A stretch of DNA of 64,000 nucleotides from Davidsoniella eucalypti (Eukaryota; Ascomycota; Sordariomycetes; Microascales; Ceratocystidaceae), in NCBI GenBank assembly GCA_004009845.1, contig RMBW01000085.1:124001-188000 (forward strand). The letters are read 5' to 3'. The position numbers and the translations under genes are program-made. Below, in pieces: positions 20,425-32,562 of this stretch. The notes below the pieces were generated by a model, which did not search any database, had not been told where the DNA came from, and saw only the letters and a list, made by a program, of their open reading frames with translations. Each line of letters starts with the position of its first letter. Position 1 is the first letter of the stretch.

Positions 20425-23400
20425 GTTTCCAGAGCAGCTTTGAGATGTCAAGACAGAACTTGCGACGACTGACTGTGATGGCGATGTAGCGAATTCCGCG
20501 GTATTTCAGCAGGAAGACGCAGGCTAGATCTCGGTGAAGATATTGAGAGGGATATGGGTTGGAAAGTTGTGGAAGTGAGAGTGTTTGTTGGCGGGCAGCA
20601 AACAAACAGACGAGGTGGCCGCAGAAGATAAAGGGCTGGAAAAAAAGCGGCAGAAAAAATCAGTACGATAACAAGCGTAGCAAAACACTGTCACCGGCCA
20701 ACCAGGAAAACTAGGAGTGATAGCGGTAGGTGTGGCCAAAAAGGTAAGCAAGCGATAGAGCGGGATATGGCGTTATCTCCAAGGCAGACCACGACAGTCT
20801 AAGAGTATTTTCTGGGCTTTTCTTTTCTTTTTGCTAAGCTAAAGACGCAAAGGACAGAAAGGAGAAATCCCGGATAACAAGTGAGAAAGAAAAAAGAAAG
20901 AAGAGAAAGATGAGCGGGCGAGGGAACGGGAGAGGAGGTGGAAGAAAAAGGACAGGGAAAATTCTTTTTACGTGGGACTGCAATGAGCCATCGCTTGTTT
21001 ATGCTTCGACTACTATTCTTCCTACTTCTTTGGCTTGCTGTGCTTCCTTCAGCCGCCCGTCCCGTATATTGACAATTGATAGAGCCTACTGGGCGCTATA
21101 GTGGCCGGTGGATAGGTGGATTATAGCGGCGACGGGCTGACTGACTCTGTAATTACAGAACCTGTGCCGCTTGGCCTGGCCTTAGTGAGTGATGATGAAT
21201 TTGTGCCCGCTGTGTTGTTAGCCATAGGGGATTAACAGCAGAAACAACAAAAATAAAACACAAAAAGCACCGATATCTGCCTGGTACGTCACTGGTACCT
21301 CTGCTCAACTTTTGCCGTGCTTTTTAGAGGGGCTCGAGGGAGGGGCAGATGCCCTATAAACGGCCTGCTATAGGCCCCCAGACGCCTAGAGCCGCTATAT
21401 TATGCATGTACTAATTACCCGCGTCTTCAGAAGCCAGCCAACTGCCAGCCTTTTCTTTTTTTCTCTGTTGATGCTGATGCTGCGTTGCATAAACCACAGT
21501 CAAAGCTCTTGGCCAGTATGAACTACGGATTCTGCTAAGCAAGCATATCACCACTTTTGCATTTCCTTGCTTTTGCTGCGAGCTGGCCTCTATATCTCTA
21601 TATATAGACGACAGTGTCCCAAAAGGAGTTGTTGGCACTGCACTAAGGGCCTGCGTGTGGTCTCCTGTCTTCTGTCCACGTATACAATATACATACAAAG
21701 TAATACATGTAGATAGACACCGACAGATAGATTACAGCTCACCCATCTCAATCATTTCCCTCCCCGGAGATGCGGTGTGTCTCCTCCCAACAGCCGACTA
21801 TCAGGTCTCACTTATTGGCTGCACCCATCCACGCTGTAAATACATAATACATTCCCATATCGTCACAGGCCAGAATCTAGAACTGCAGCAAGAACTGGCT
21901 GTGCAATATAGCAGCAGCTCAGCTCGTGCCCATTCCATTCCACTATATTCCGTCACCACACTCCATCAGCCGGCTTTCCATCTCTTCCCCCTCGCAAACG
22001 CTCAACGCCTCCGTAAGCCTGGCCAACACCAGCAAAGGCCTTATATGGCCAGCTAGCTTGTTTTGATATGGCTGATTACTCCCAGCCTCGTCTCCCGGGA
22101 CAAATAGTTGTTTTGCCTACAAATATATAAATATACTAAAAGAAAGCCTTCTGTATCACCATCAGACAAGCATTGGCTTGCGCCAGTCAACCAGGGAGAG
22201 CAGCCTGGCGATGTCTTGAGTTCCCCTCATCGATGCGCATTCCCCTCTCTTTGGCGCCCAGGCCAGCCTCCAAACTAGTGCTTCTCGCGGGGTCTTTGCG
22301 CCCACATCGTAGGATAGGCGCCGTAGTCAGGGTCCGGGCTTGCCTCGCTCTCTACTTCGTACACCTTTCCCTTGCTGTTGCAGTGTTTCTGTGCTCTTGC
22401 GTCTCCCTCTACAAGCCGCTGTTCCTCTGATCCTTTGGTTTTTGTGCTATTCAATACAGACAAACATATGTACAACTGCGTATAGCACACTGCAGGCAAT
22501 ACAGTATGTAGACCTTTGTTTTGCCGCTGCTTAAACCACCACCTGTTCCGACGCATGTTGATCCCATCCAACAGAACAGACTAACTTTTTGCTAGGGCCC
22601 GTAGGATGGCTATGATGCTTTTACCAGGACAAGCCTTGTCTATCCCGACCACCCAAATTTGTGTTCTCGCAAGTTCTTTTTTCATTTATCTTCAAGATTC
22701 TTTCCCAGCTCACTTTTGTATGTCTGCTCGCTCACCGCCGCCTCTGTTTTTCTTGTCATTTTGCAGGGTTACAATGAGCTTGTCTTGTAAGAATGGAAAC
22801 GAATAGTTTGTGCTTTTCATAATTTATCTTTTCCCGTGACAAGGGCGTATAATCCCTACTTTATCACATGTAACAACATGTCAACGCGGGGATGACCCAG
22901 AACTTCACCCACCTTTGTGCTTATACCAAGATGTGCAATTATGACTATGACGAATTAAGCAATTGTGCACATATATGTAGTTGTATATTCAAAATATTGC
23001 ATAGATGAAGGTGCAATTTCCTACAAAATAATAGTATCAAAGATGGCTGTACCAAGTAGCGCATTTTATGTTCCTGTCTATATTATCCGTGTGCTTTTAT
23101 CCCACCGCGTTACATAGTAGTCTCTCATATTTTGATACTTGTTTCTTATATTCATTCTTGGGTGATAGGCAAGCCCCGTGTCAACCTACAATATATACAA
23201 CTCGGTAAACTCAATGATCAGATACGAAATTCCACTGGAACCGACTGGCCTTCTTTAGCATATTATTTTCTTTGTATCAGCCGAATGTTGCTGAGACGAT
23301 CCCTTCGCCTCGTTTATATTCACAAGTCCCACCATGCTGTATGTACATATGCAAGCCTTGTTCCTCTATATGTACATGCATCTATTTTGTGGCATGTCCT

Positions 23401-24525
23401 TTGCAACCTTTATGTTGATCTATCTCCTTGCTCACTCACGCTAGTTTGGATCGCTCATGTATGACTGAACCATATTCCTATCAGATGATACATATACCCA
23501 AGTTCCATGCTACTTCGGAGGGCCAGAATTGGAAACTATGACGCTATACATCTAAACCGTGGTTTGTTTCTGGCCCATGATTTATTTGACTCAACGGTGC
23601 CTCCGTAGCATTACTTTTTGACCCATCCAAGCTAATGGCTCTGCAAGGCATATGCGACTCTTCTCGTACACTTTTCTACTCCTGAGCATCTTCGCTTTCA
23701 TAGCCGAGTCTGTAACTAGTTTAAAAGAGTCTATTCGCTATTTTAGTGTATTAGCACTCCACTCCGTCCTCGGTGTATATTGAATATTGTGATTTTAGAA
23801 TCTAATATTAGTGAGATGTTGTTGTGTATAGCTTAGACCATATGAGTGATATTCATATTGATAATGTACACATTTAGTCTTGTTTTGCTCTTCATGTTAA
23901 CCCTATGGAATAATAGCAAAAATAATTTAGTGTCAAAGTATTGGCTTCAAACGATAAACAAAAGGAAAAACAAGCGCATTGTCCGATTATTGAATTATAA
24001 TAAGTATATTCACGTTTGTATATTTTCTTTTGTATGCTATATGCATCGTAGCTTGGGATACATATAAGTCGTTGATTCTACTCTCACCGCCTTTGAGCGC
24101 CACATATTTACGCCACGTTGGAGAGTGTAAAGCTAAAGCGGCTTGAATGTTTGAGGGAGAAACAGCAATCTTTATATCATGATGTCGTCTTTGATGAATA
24201 CAAATGAGATAACGATACATTATGCATGCCACTGTCATGATATATAACTACAATTCTAAATATGAATCCAATTATCATCTGCAATCATGCTCAAGTTTCT
24301 AGGTGGGTCTATGCCAATTGTAGTCAAATTCAGCCACACATAATCAAGGCTGAACATGAACAGGGCCCCCTCAAAAATTTTTGATATGGCAGAAAAAAAA
24401 AAAGTTCAAGCTCTATCGCAAAAAAATTGTACAGCGACTAACACTAATCAACGATTTGTACAGGCCTCAACAAACCCCATCAACACTTGGGCCTACCCAA
24501 TTGCTCCCCTACACACGTTGATACA
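20425..24525. other. 4.1 kb divergent intergenic region
   Basis: Lies between the starts of the CBM48 gene (minus) and MPP10 (plus). A purine-rich plus-strand tract at ~20881-20962 is, on the minus strand, a CT-rich tract ~460-540 nt upstream of the CBM48 ATG, a typical fungal promoter feature. No open frame resembles a protein and I found no tRNA or other RNA gene. Part of the region could hold unannotated non-coding transcripts. Confidence 0.4.
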
Positions 24526-26691
24526 ATGGCTGACGGCAGCATCGATTCTTCTCTTACATCAACATCACAAACTTTGACACTGCCTCCCACCACCATGGCC
24601 AACCAATCCAGTCCTGCGTATCAGGCTTTCCTGGTGTCTCTTCAGCGCGACAACCGCCACAGCTTCCTACGCCCGAATTCGTCTATACCGACTTCCTCTT
24701 TGCAATTCGTCAAGGATACTCTCGACGAATTTGCTGGGAAGGTCAGCGATGAGCAGCATGCCATCATCCGTGATCTTAACAAGAAACGCAAACGATCCGA
24801 TGCTCCTGTCGCCAAGAGCGAGGCCCTTAAGCTTCGCAAGATCCACATAGACGGTCTCGAGACGAACCAGATCTGGCAACAAGCACAGAAGATCATATCT
24901 AGCACTCTAGATTACTCGCAGGATGTTATCCGCGAGCTAGAGGAGAATAATGAAATCGTTGCTGGCTCCAACCGCGGCAGCGATTCTGATGCTGAGATGG
25001 AGGGCTCAGATCTAGAGGAGTACTACAGCGGAGAAGACGAGGATGCTGAAGACAGCGACAAAGAGTCTATCTCCGAAGGCGAGTACGACGAGACCGAGTT
25101 TACCGGAATTGATGATGAGGCTGGCGATGAGAAATTAGAAGAGGACGAGGAGGTGGCAAAGGAGGGAGAGGAAGACAATGACGAAGAAGAGGAAGACGAA
25201 GTTGATGGTGGCGAGTACACCGAAGATCCGTTTGGCCTCAATGATGGCTTCTTCAACATCGACGAGTTCAACAGACAAACACAAATGCTCGAAGAACAAG
25301 ATTTTCGGGGTGATCCATACGCAGACTATGTCAGCGACGAGGAAGAGATCAATTGGAATGCCGACCCACTCGCTCGGTCTACCAAGTCTAAGAAGTCCAA
25401 GCATGCCAAGGAGCTCGACGGAAACGAAGATGACGACGATGAAGAAGGTGGCCCTACCTTTGGCAATGTCGACCTTTTCGCTCCTGATGGTGCTAGCGAG
25501 GATGGCATGTCCGACAACGACGACGATGACCAGCCTGAAGAAGCCGACTTCAACGCCAACAACATCTGCTTCAAAGACTACTTTGCCGCCCCCCAAAAGA
25601 AGAGAGATCCCAACGCTAAGCCCAGACAACAAAAACCCAAGAAGATTGAAGAGGCTGATGTCGACCGTGCCATGAACGATGTGCGCCGCGATCTTTTCAA
25701 TGATCTCTCAGAAAACTCAGAGGATGAAGATGCCCTATCTGATGCCTCGGCGGGTGATCCCAAGTCTCGCCGCTCTGCCCACGAACGCAGACAACAAAAG
25801 CTAGCCGAGGAGATCCGGAAGCTTGAAGCTGCCGCGGTCGAGAAACGCCAGTGGACACTGTCTGGTGAAGCTGCTGCTGCCGATCGCCCTGCCAACTCTT
25901 TACTACAGGAGGATCTCGACTTCGAGTACGTTGGTAAGCCCGTACCCGTAATCACACCCGAAGTGACTGAGGGCATCGAGGAGATGATCAAGCGCCGTAT
26001 CCTGGCCAGAGAATTTGACGAAGTTCTCCGCCGTCGGCCAGATACCGGTCCTACCGACTCACGCCGGGGTCTTGTCGAGATTGACGACACCAAGAGTAAG
26101 AAGGGTCTTGCCGAGATCTACGAGGAAGAGCACATCAAGAACGCCAACCCCGACACCTATGTTAGCCAATCTGACGAGAAGCTCCAACGTGAAGAGAAGG
26201 AAGTCGAAGCCATGTGGAAGTCCGTCAGCGCCAAACTGGATGCTCTCAGCAGCTGGCACTACAAGCCCAAGCCCGTCGAGGCTGCCCTCACCGTCGTATC
26301 CGACGTGGCCACCGTGGCCATGGAAGATGCCATGCCCACCACCGCCCAAGGCGTCACCCAAGACTCCAGTCTCGCCCCTCAAGAGCTTTACAAGTCGACG
26401 GCTGCCAAGGGTGAAGTCATCACCAAGGCCGGCCTACCCATGGCCCGCCAGGAACTGTCGCGTGACAATAGGCAACGTATGCGTCGTCGGGAGAAGGAGC
26501 GCGGAAGTAAGCGGGATGACGTCGAGGACGATGCTCGCATGTCCAAGAAGGCGAAGATGCAGAAGGATACCATCGCAGATCTACGTAAGGGTGGTGTCAA
26601 GGTTGTCAACCGCAAGGGTGAGGTCGTCGATGTGGATGGCAATAAAATCAAGGCTACCAAAGCGATGTCCTCGGGCAACTTTAAGCTGTAA
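24526..26691 (+). CDS. MPP10: U3 snoRNP protein Mpp10
   Basis: Single exon, 721 residues, from the ATG at 24526. A charged N-terminal half carries long Asp/Glu runs (~residues 145-240 and 300-345). The conserved C-terminal half follows the Mpp10 family closely: SAHERRQQKLAEEIRKLE, then SLLQEDLDFEYVGKPVPVIT, EEMIKRRIL, EIYEEEHIK and KLDALSSWHYKPKP. A Lys/Arg-rich tail ends it. Mpp10 binds Imp3 and Imp4 in the SSU processome and is needed for early 18S rRNA processing in the nucleolus. A second ATG (24595) would drop 23 residues before any conserved part. The gene is convergent with the NASP-like gene. The family call is very secure. Confidence 0.95.
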   Translation: MADGSIDSSLTSTSQTLTLPPTTMANQSSPAYQAFLVSLQRDNRHSFLRPNSSIPTSSLQFVKDTLDEFAGKVSDEQHAIIRDLNKKRKRSDAPVAKSEALKLRKIHIDGLETNQIWQQAQKIISSTLDYSQDVIRELEENNEIVAGSNRGSDSDAEMEGSDLEEYYSGEDEDAEDSDKESISEGEYDETEFTGIDDEAGDEKLEEDEEVAKEGEEDNDEEEEDEVDGGEYTEDPFGLNDGFFNIDEFNRQTQMLEEQDFRGDPYADYVSDEEEINWNADPLARSTKSKKSKHAKELDGNEDDDDEEGGPTFGNVDLFAPDGASEDGMSDNDDDDQPEEADFNANNICFKDYFAAPQKKRDPNAKPRQQKPKKIEEADVDRAMNDVRRDLFNDLSENSEDEDALSDASAGDPKSRRSAHERRQQKLAEEIRKLEAAAVEKRQWTLSGEAAAADRPANSLLQEDLDFEYVGKPVPVITPEVTEGIEEMIKRRILAREFDEVLRRRPDTGPTDSRRGLVEIDDTKSKKGLAEIYEEEHIKNANPDTYVSQSDEKLQREEKEVEAMWKSVSAKLDALSSWHYKPKPVEAALTVVSDVATVAMEDAMPTTAQGVTQDSSLAPQELYKSTAAKGEVITKAGLPMARQELSRDNRQRMRRREKERGSKRDDVEDDARMSKKAKMQKDTIADLRKGGVKVVNRKGEVVDVDGNKIKATKAMSSGNFKL

Positions 26692-27214
26692 GAATGAACT
26701 TCGACTTCTTTTTTTTACTATATCTTGCCATAACTGTCTTGTTGTATTTATCAGCCACGTACATGGTTTCTTTTCTTCACAATTTTTTTTTTCGGTCGTC
26801 ATCGTTCTTACGGGGTCATCAGGAGTCGGCGCTTGAAATTATCTCTTTTTCTTTTTTCTTAATCTTCTCTCTATTATACTGGCGGTAGAACAAAAATGTT
26901 AATTGCATCGTACCTTTTTTTCTTTTTCCTTTTTCACGTAATCCTCTTATATAACAGTAATTAAGATTGTTTGAATGAGATTCAATTATGAGCAAATTCA
27001 ACATGAAGCATAAGCAACCAATAAATGCATTAACACGTGAAGAAGAATGTAACAAAGTAACAAAAACTCCTGACTATCTGATCAGTAGACAATATATTGC
27101 CTCTACTGTCTTTTGGTGGGTTGAGCCCCAAGGGCCAACTACACAAGCTACCAAGGAGCTACGAATATTCCAATGGCATATAGTTTTACATACCATGTTA
27201 GCATGGATAACAGA
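26692..27214. other. Convergent 3' region between MPP10 and NASP genes
   Basis: 523 bp of T-rich then mixed sequence following the MPP10 stop. It likely contains both 3' UTRs. No gene is seen. Confidence 0.45.
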
Positions 27215-28796
27215 TCAAGAACCCTTCTCGGTAGGCTCTTCCGTACGAGCTCTCTTCTCTTCTAGAGGCTCGGCTAGTAGGTCTTCAGCTTTACGTTTGG
27301 TACCTAGAGTAGCAGTAACATCATCGGCAGGGGCAGCGGTTGTGACAGTGGCAGCCTCGGTAGGCCTCTCCTTTTTGCGAACGAGGCTAGATACATCACG
27401 TGCGGACTTCTTGGCCTCGTCGATACGGCTCTGGGTTTCGGTAGCAGAAGAACCTAAAGCGGCGCTTAGGATACCACCAAGAGGGTTAGCGGCCAAGGCC
27501 ACGTTCAAATCAACAGGAGGACCGCGAAGATCGATTAGCTATAGTTGGGAATACGTGTTAGTTATTGGGCCATGGATGCATTTCATCTATCTGATGGTGG
27601 TGGGAGAGGATTCTACTTACTCTTTGTTCCATGTCGGCAATTATCTCTTGAACATCAGTTATTTGACTTCTAGTAGCTTCGTTCTCTTCGGGTGATGCCA
27701 TGGTAGCAAGCTCGACCTCCTTGTTTTGGAGCTTGAGTTTAGTGCTCTTTAGAGCAGCCTCTAGCTCCTTGACGGCTTCATCGCGTAGACCTTGATCGAT
27801 CTGTTGCGCAGCCTCGGGTTTCTCTTCGCCATCTTCACCAGTTGTAGTTGTGATTGATGCAAACTCTAGTGCTAAAGATAGCTTAAAGTGGGCTTCGGCG
27901 ATGATTTCTGACTCTTCGGGGTAGAGCTGCTTCTTGTACTTGAGCGATTCACGAGCATCGACGATGGCGTTAGTGTATCTTTCGTTCTCGAGGGAGATCT
28001 CGCCCAAAAGGTCGTGGACATCCGCAAGGCGTTCTTTGACGTGCTTGATCAAAGGATTGTCTGATTTCTCTTCAATTGAAGCGGCCTCTTTGCCATTGGA
28101 CTTGGCCGCTTCCTCCTCGAGTAGAGCCAATCTGCGATCAAACAGAACTCTCGAAAGCTCTAGGGTCTCGTAGGCAACGGCAAGATCGTCATCTTCATCT
28201 TCCCCCTCGTCGTTTCCGTCTGCATCTTCTGCATCATCCTCATCGGAATCTTCAAAGTTTTCGTCGCCGGTGAATTGGAACAGGGGCTTCTTCGAGTCGA
28301 GTAGCTCTTGGTCAGCCTTGTTAGAGAGTTCACCAAGCTTTTGATCGCTAGATCCGCTTCCATTAAGTAGACCACCTTCTTTGCGCGAAGATGAAGAGGC
28401 AGCAGGAGCTTCCTTGGCAGGCTTCTTCTCGGGTGCCTTTCCACCAAGAACATCACTCTTCTCCTGGCCAAGACGGAAGACTGTGCGGCCGTAGAGGAAC
28501 AAGATATCGGCGTTCTCGGGGTTTAGCTCACCGTTTTGCTCATCTTGTAGCTCAGCGGCCTTTCCGTATACTTCAGCAGCAGCTTCGAAATTCTTCTGAG
28601 CATATAAAGCTGCGGCCTTGGCGCAAAGATCAGCGAGAGTGACCTTTCGCGACAGAGGATCTTCATCTTTGGATTCGACTTCGGTAGCAGCGATGGGAGT
28701 GGCGACTTCCTCAGGCTTTGCGTCTGCGACGATAGGCTCAGCGGGAGCCTCGATGGGCGCAACAGCATCCGCGGCTTCGTTTAGGTCGGACATCAT
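27215..28796 (-). CDS. NASP/Sim3/Hif1-like histone chaperone
   Basis: Two exons on the minus strand, 28796-27621 and 27538-27215, giving 499 residues (or 498 from the next ATG at 28793). TPR-like helices begin near residue 50 (AAALYAQKNFEAAAEVYGKA). A long acidic insertion (~residues 180-215, mainly Asp/Glu) interrupts a TPR, as in NASP. The SHNi-TPR motif is around ESEIIAEAHFKLSLALEFAS. A predicted coiled coil (LKSTKLKLQNKEVEL) and a basic C-terminus with a TKRKAEDLL nuclear-type signal follow. Family members carry histone H3-H4 or CENP-A (Sim3 in fission yeast) and, as Hif1, act with the Hat1 acetyltransferase. The intron (27539-27620, 82 nt) is canonical. Confidence 0.92.
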
Positions 28797-29333
28797 CAGT
28801 GTAAGTGAAGTCGAGTTTGAAATGATGGTGTGATAATTCAAGGGTTGGATATAGCGTATGACTTGATGCAAAAGGAAAAAAAAAAAATGGGATTTTAGGT
28901 TGGATTTCTCGATGATGCTAAGAAGACAATTGGTGGCACAATTTTATGGTCGCAAGATCAAAAACGGCAGATACTTTTTTGGTTGCTTTCCGTTCTAAGC
29001 AATTGCTCTATTTTGCGAACATAGCGGCTACTAACAGTTGTAAATGTAGCAACGACGCGGTGCTTATACGCGTTTAAAGTGGTACCTAGTTTACAGTGTG
29101 CTTCCAGTACATAGAAACGTATACTGTGTCGATTGACAGTTTATCGAAGTATGTTGCACAGTACGCCATCTCTTCATGTCTGCCGTATACTCGCAACGCC
29201 CCACAATATTCTATCAATAGAATACTATGGGGCGTTGCACGAGTATGTATTGGCCGAGATACAGCACAGGGTTAGTTGTAAAGCGCATGGAAAGCGTATA
29301 GTTATATTATAATACATTGTCATAATGGAATGA
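28797..29333. other. Region between GYP1-like 3' end and NASP start
   Basis: 537 bp. It must hold the NASP promoter and the Gyp1-like 3' UTR, both on the minus strand. It includes a strong palindrome at 29185-29248 (listed separately). An A-run at ~28877-28889 reads as a T-run upstream of NASP. Confidence 0.45.
29185..29248. repeat. Long imperfect palindrome (hairpin)
   Basis: The left arm 29185-29214 pairs with 29217-29248. From the centre: 8 pairs, one mismatch, 1 pair, one mismatch, 11 pairs (GGGGCGTTGC side), a 2-nt bulge, then about 6 pairs; the central loop is 2 nt. It could be a structured 3' UTR element of the Gyp1-like gene, a cruciform-forming site, or the footprint of a palindromic miniature element. 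Confidence 0.7.
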
Positions 29334-31591
29334 TCAAAGCTGTAGTGGCTGTCCCTGGTTTTGAGGACTAGCTGCACCCTTTAGATGCGCTGATGAGTCT
29401 TTGAATAAGCTCTGCCAGATGAATGCCTCACTTAGGAGCACTTCGATGTCCTTTTCTGTCCAATTTTTTGTTGGCAGACTTTGAAGAAACATCATGATTT
29501 CTTGAAAGTCCATCTTTAGTAACTTGCCTGACCATTTGATCAAAAAGGCAGCACACACATATAGATGAAATTCGGAAAATCCTTGTTCTTCGGCCTGTAT
29601 ATAGAATTAGTGTCGGTCTGTGAGATGAAGATTAGATGATGTGGCATAGAATACTTACAAGATATGTATCCCACATTCTAATGGTGTTTTTGACACTAAT
29701 TTCACGCATCAGTAGACAGTTCATCCACCGAAAACTGAATTGAATGAACTCGACATGCTCTGATTGCAAGTGTTTGGCTAGTTTATCGTCGATTCTGGCT
29801 GTCAAGTCGCGGAGGGATGCGACCTGCCTTTGAATACCGGGTTGAGCTACAATGTAATGATCCTGGATCCCATCTAAAAGTTTGGTTAAGCACCAAAACG
29901 AGTCTGCTTCTACAGCATCTAGAACCGCTGTTGGAAGCTGACCAGGGTCCATGCCACTTTCAATGTCTGGATCGCCAATGTATACACCAAGAAAAACCTC
30001 GAAGAAAGGTGTTACAAGATCGTTGATCCCTTGGACATAACCACTGGCAGGATGCCGCACTGCCCAAACATAGAGGATGCGCTCAAGAGACCGTTTTGTA
30101 GCCTCGTAGCTATAGAGTTCAATATGCGGGTTTGTACGAGGCACATCGATACTGATTTGATGCCAGATCGCCTCATCTAGTCCTCTGGCGCGACTAGGGC
30201 CTGTTGCTGTCGACTGTGATCCTCTGTCGAAGGCTTGCTTAACACCATCGAGATATTCTTTGCGCTTGCGTTCCAATGTGGCTACGCGACGTTCTCCATT
30301 CGTGGGCAGATATCCAAGTAGAAGTTGCCAGGTCATAGCTCGGACTTCTTCAGGAACACCGGACCATGCTAGTTCTCGTAGCTCAGTCAATGGAATGGAA
30401 GTGGCCTGAAGCAATTTTTTGAATTTATTAATTCGGGTGATTCGAGAATTGATGGTTTCTAGTTCTATTGCAGTTGAATTGCTTGATGTAGCGGGATAAT
30501 TGATGAGATGCAGGGCATTTGCAGGGTCTACAAGAATATTCATTAGTATGTATATATACAAGAAGTGATTAACATTACCACAGCTTACCTCGAATAATTT
30601 CTTTGTATTGTGGTCTCAATATCTTCCCCTCAGTCTTCTTTGGCATTGGATATGTCACACTCGGTCTCTCGATAGCAATGTCTGCGCTATCAGAGAATCG
30701 CCTATCACGATCGTCGGCATCTTCGAGATTATCAGAGGCTATAGTAGTCGAACTTTGGTGTGTGGCGCCACGCTCTTGAGCAACGCGGCGGGTTCTACGC
30801 TGCATACTCGATAGACTTGGCAGGCCAAAATCATCGCCATCGTCGTCACCATAGCCAATTATATCGTCAGCATCTGCCTTCCAGTCTTCATTTGTTGTGG
30901 ACAGAAAGTTGATATAGTTCTTGAATGGTGGAGTTTTCGACCCGTCAGAGCGGCGAGGTGATGGAGAAGGATCATTGCTTCGTATCCGAGTCATTGGATT
31001 GGCGGAAGGTGGCGTTTTAGGTCGGCTAGATGAAGAGCTGGATATATTGCTGGCAAGAGAAGTTAGGTGAGATTGGACTCGACTCCATGAAGTTCTTTGA
31101 AGTCTTACAGTTGATCAAGCTTGAGCATATCGGCGTGGGAATATGCAGCGCCGATGACCTTGCCGGGCTCATGAACGCTCTTCTTGGGTGGCTTCCAAAA
31201 TGCCGACACTGGCGAACTATGTCGTGGGTGCGATTTGTTAGTTGGTGTTGTGTTGTTGTATTGCGATACCTAGTGAATGGGCGCCTACTTACTCGGATCG
31301 GTCTGACCGAGAACAGAAAACAGTCAGCTGCTGTGCTGGTCAAAGTTCACGTGTTCATATCATGTATACGTACCGACTTGGACCATTTCCTAGAGAGCAA
31401 TAAGTCAGAATATTGTTTAGGTCTTCATCTGTCGCAAACCGAGCCATCACAGCACATGGCGACGGAGATGGTGATGGTGATGGCGATGGCGGGGCGCTTC
31501 TCACTATAGTAGAAGACGCATTAGGGAGGGTGATCATGCATACCTGTTGATGCGACTGCTTCTTGCTGCCGCTACTGGAAGAAGAAAACAT
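29334..31591 (-). CDS. Gyp1/TBC1D22-like Rab GTPase-activating protein
   Basis: Seven exons on the minus strand: 31591-31544, 31389-31374 (16 nt), 31302-31293 (10 nt), 31216-31109, 31049-30589, 30527-29659 and 29594-29334, giving 590 residues. All phases close. The Ser/Pro-rich N-terminus (~210 residues) is followed by a TBC domain starting near residue 265 (WSGVPEEVRAMTWQLLLGYL). The arginine finger is at ~345 in SIDVPRTNP and the glutamine finger at ~380 in SGYVQGINDL; both catalytic residues are present. Later TBC motifs FRWMNCLLMREI and IRMWDTYLAEEQGFSEFHLY cross the last intron. The PRTNP and RHPASGYVQGINDLVTPFF signatures match Gyp1, which acts on Ypt1/Rab1 in early Golgi traffic. It shares a divergent promoter with HRP1. 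Confidence 0.92.
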
Positions 31592-32562
31592 GGTTGAGGA
31601 AGACTGGATAGTGCTAGTCACATATTCTCCTCGAGTGGTCGATTTGCTGCGAGGCCCTAAGGGGAAGCTTGATAAGTTCAAACAAAGCAAATAAAATGCT
31701 GAAACTGGAGACGACCAGGGAAAAATGCCAATTTAGGGACGTGAAATCGATCGGTGGATGGTCGTCTGTCGTCGGTCTCCCCAAGTTATTATTTTCAAGC
31801 TGGGCGAACGACCAAGCTTGACCCCAGCCAAAGAGTTAGTGTTCTTATGCCTGTAACTTATGGGCCTTGCTATATAGTAGAGTCGCTAAGCAGAGCAGCT
31901 ACAGCTTAGTTCAAGCGCGGGTATTTGTACACTGTGGCGCATGGCCGTGGAAAGCCACATTCGACTTGTGGCGGGCCGTCTTAACGCTTGCGTGCATAAC
32001 AAGCGGATAACTGGCTTTGTACTGGCAACGGGAAACCAGCTGAAAGCGGAATTCAGATCTCGATTGATGTGCACGCTGAAATCTGGCTTTGCTTCAGACT
32101 CTCGTGATCATTGCATTTAAAGCTTTGCGCCCTCTACCAGCACTTACAAGTTAGAGAACCGACTTTGTATTCCGGTCTTTGGGTTAAATCTGCAAGCCGG
32201 ATGTGGGTCCAGCACAGAGGCCCTGGCCAATCAAAAGTCACATGATAATAGGTGAAAGGCGACCGCTCCAGTTTTCTACAATGGTCTGCGCAGAATCGCA
32301 AGACGAGCATTCTTCCGGCACAATTTCGAGGCTTTGTAATTCAAACCGACCAATTTTCACACGTCGACATCCATCAATTGGGGACTTTTTCCATCGCGAG
32401 GCTTGTGTTCACGACTCTCTGACTGACTAAAAACTTTGCTTATTTTCCCTGACTAGCTCTTGCATTCCTGTTTTATTCGCGCTCCCCTGACCCTTTCATA
32501 GTATAGCCAGTGGTAGTTGTGCTAGCTAGATAGATCCGATTAACATCATCAAAACCACCAAG
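31592..32562. promoter_or_regulatory. Divergent promoter region, GYP1-like and HRP1-like
   Basis: 971 bp between two head-to-head genes. A CCAAT box (CCAATCA) sits at 32227-32233, ~330 nt upstream of the HRP1-like ATG, a plausible site for the fungal CCAAT-binding complex. A CT-rich stretch at ~32440-32500 precedes the ATG. Function is inferred from position only. Confidence 0.4.

Noticed and set aside
24526..26691. AATF/Bfr2 as the identity of the acidic nucleolar protein
   Set aside because: Considered because of the acidic N-terminus, but the C-terminal blocks (EEDLDFE...KPVPVIT, EIYEEE, KLDALSSWHYKPKP) are those of Mpp10.
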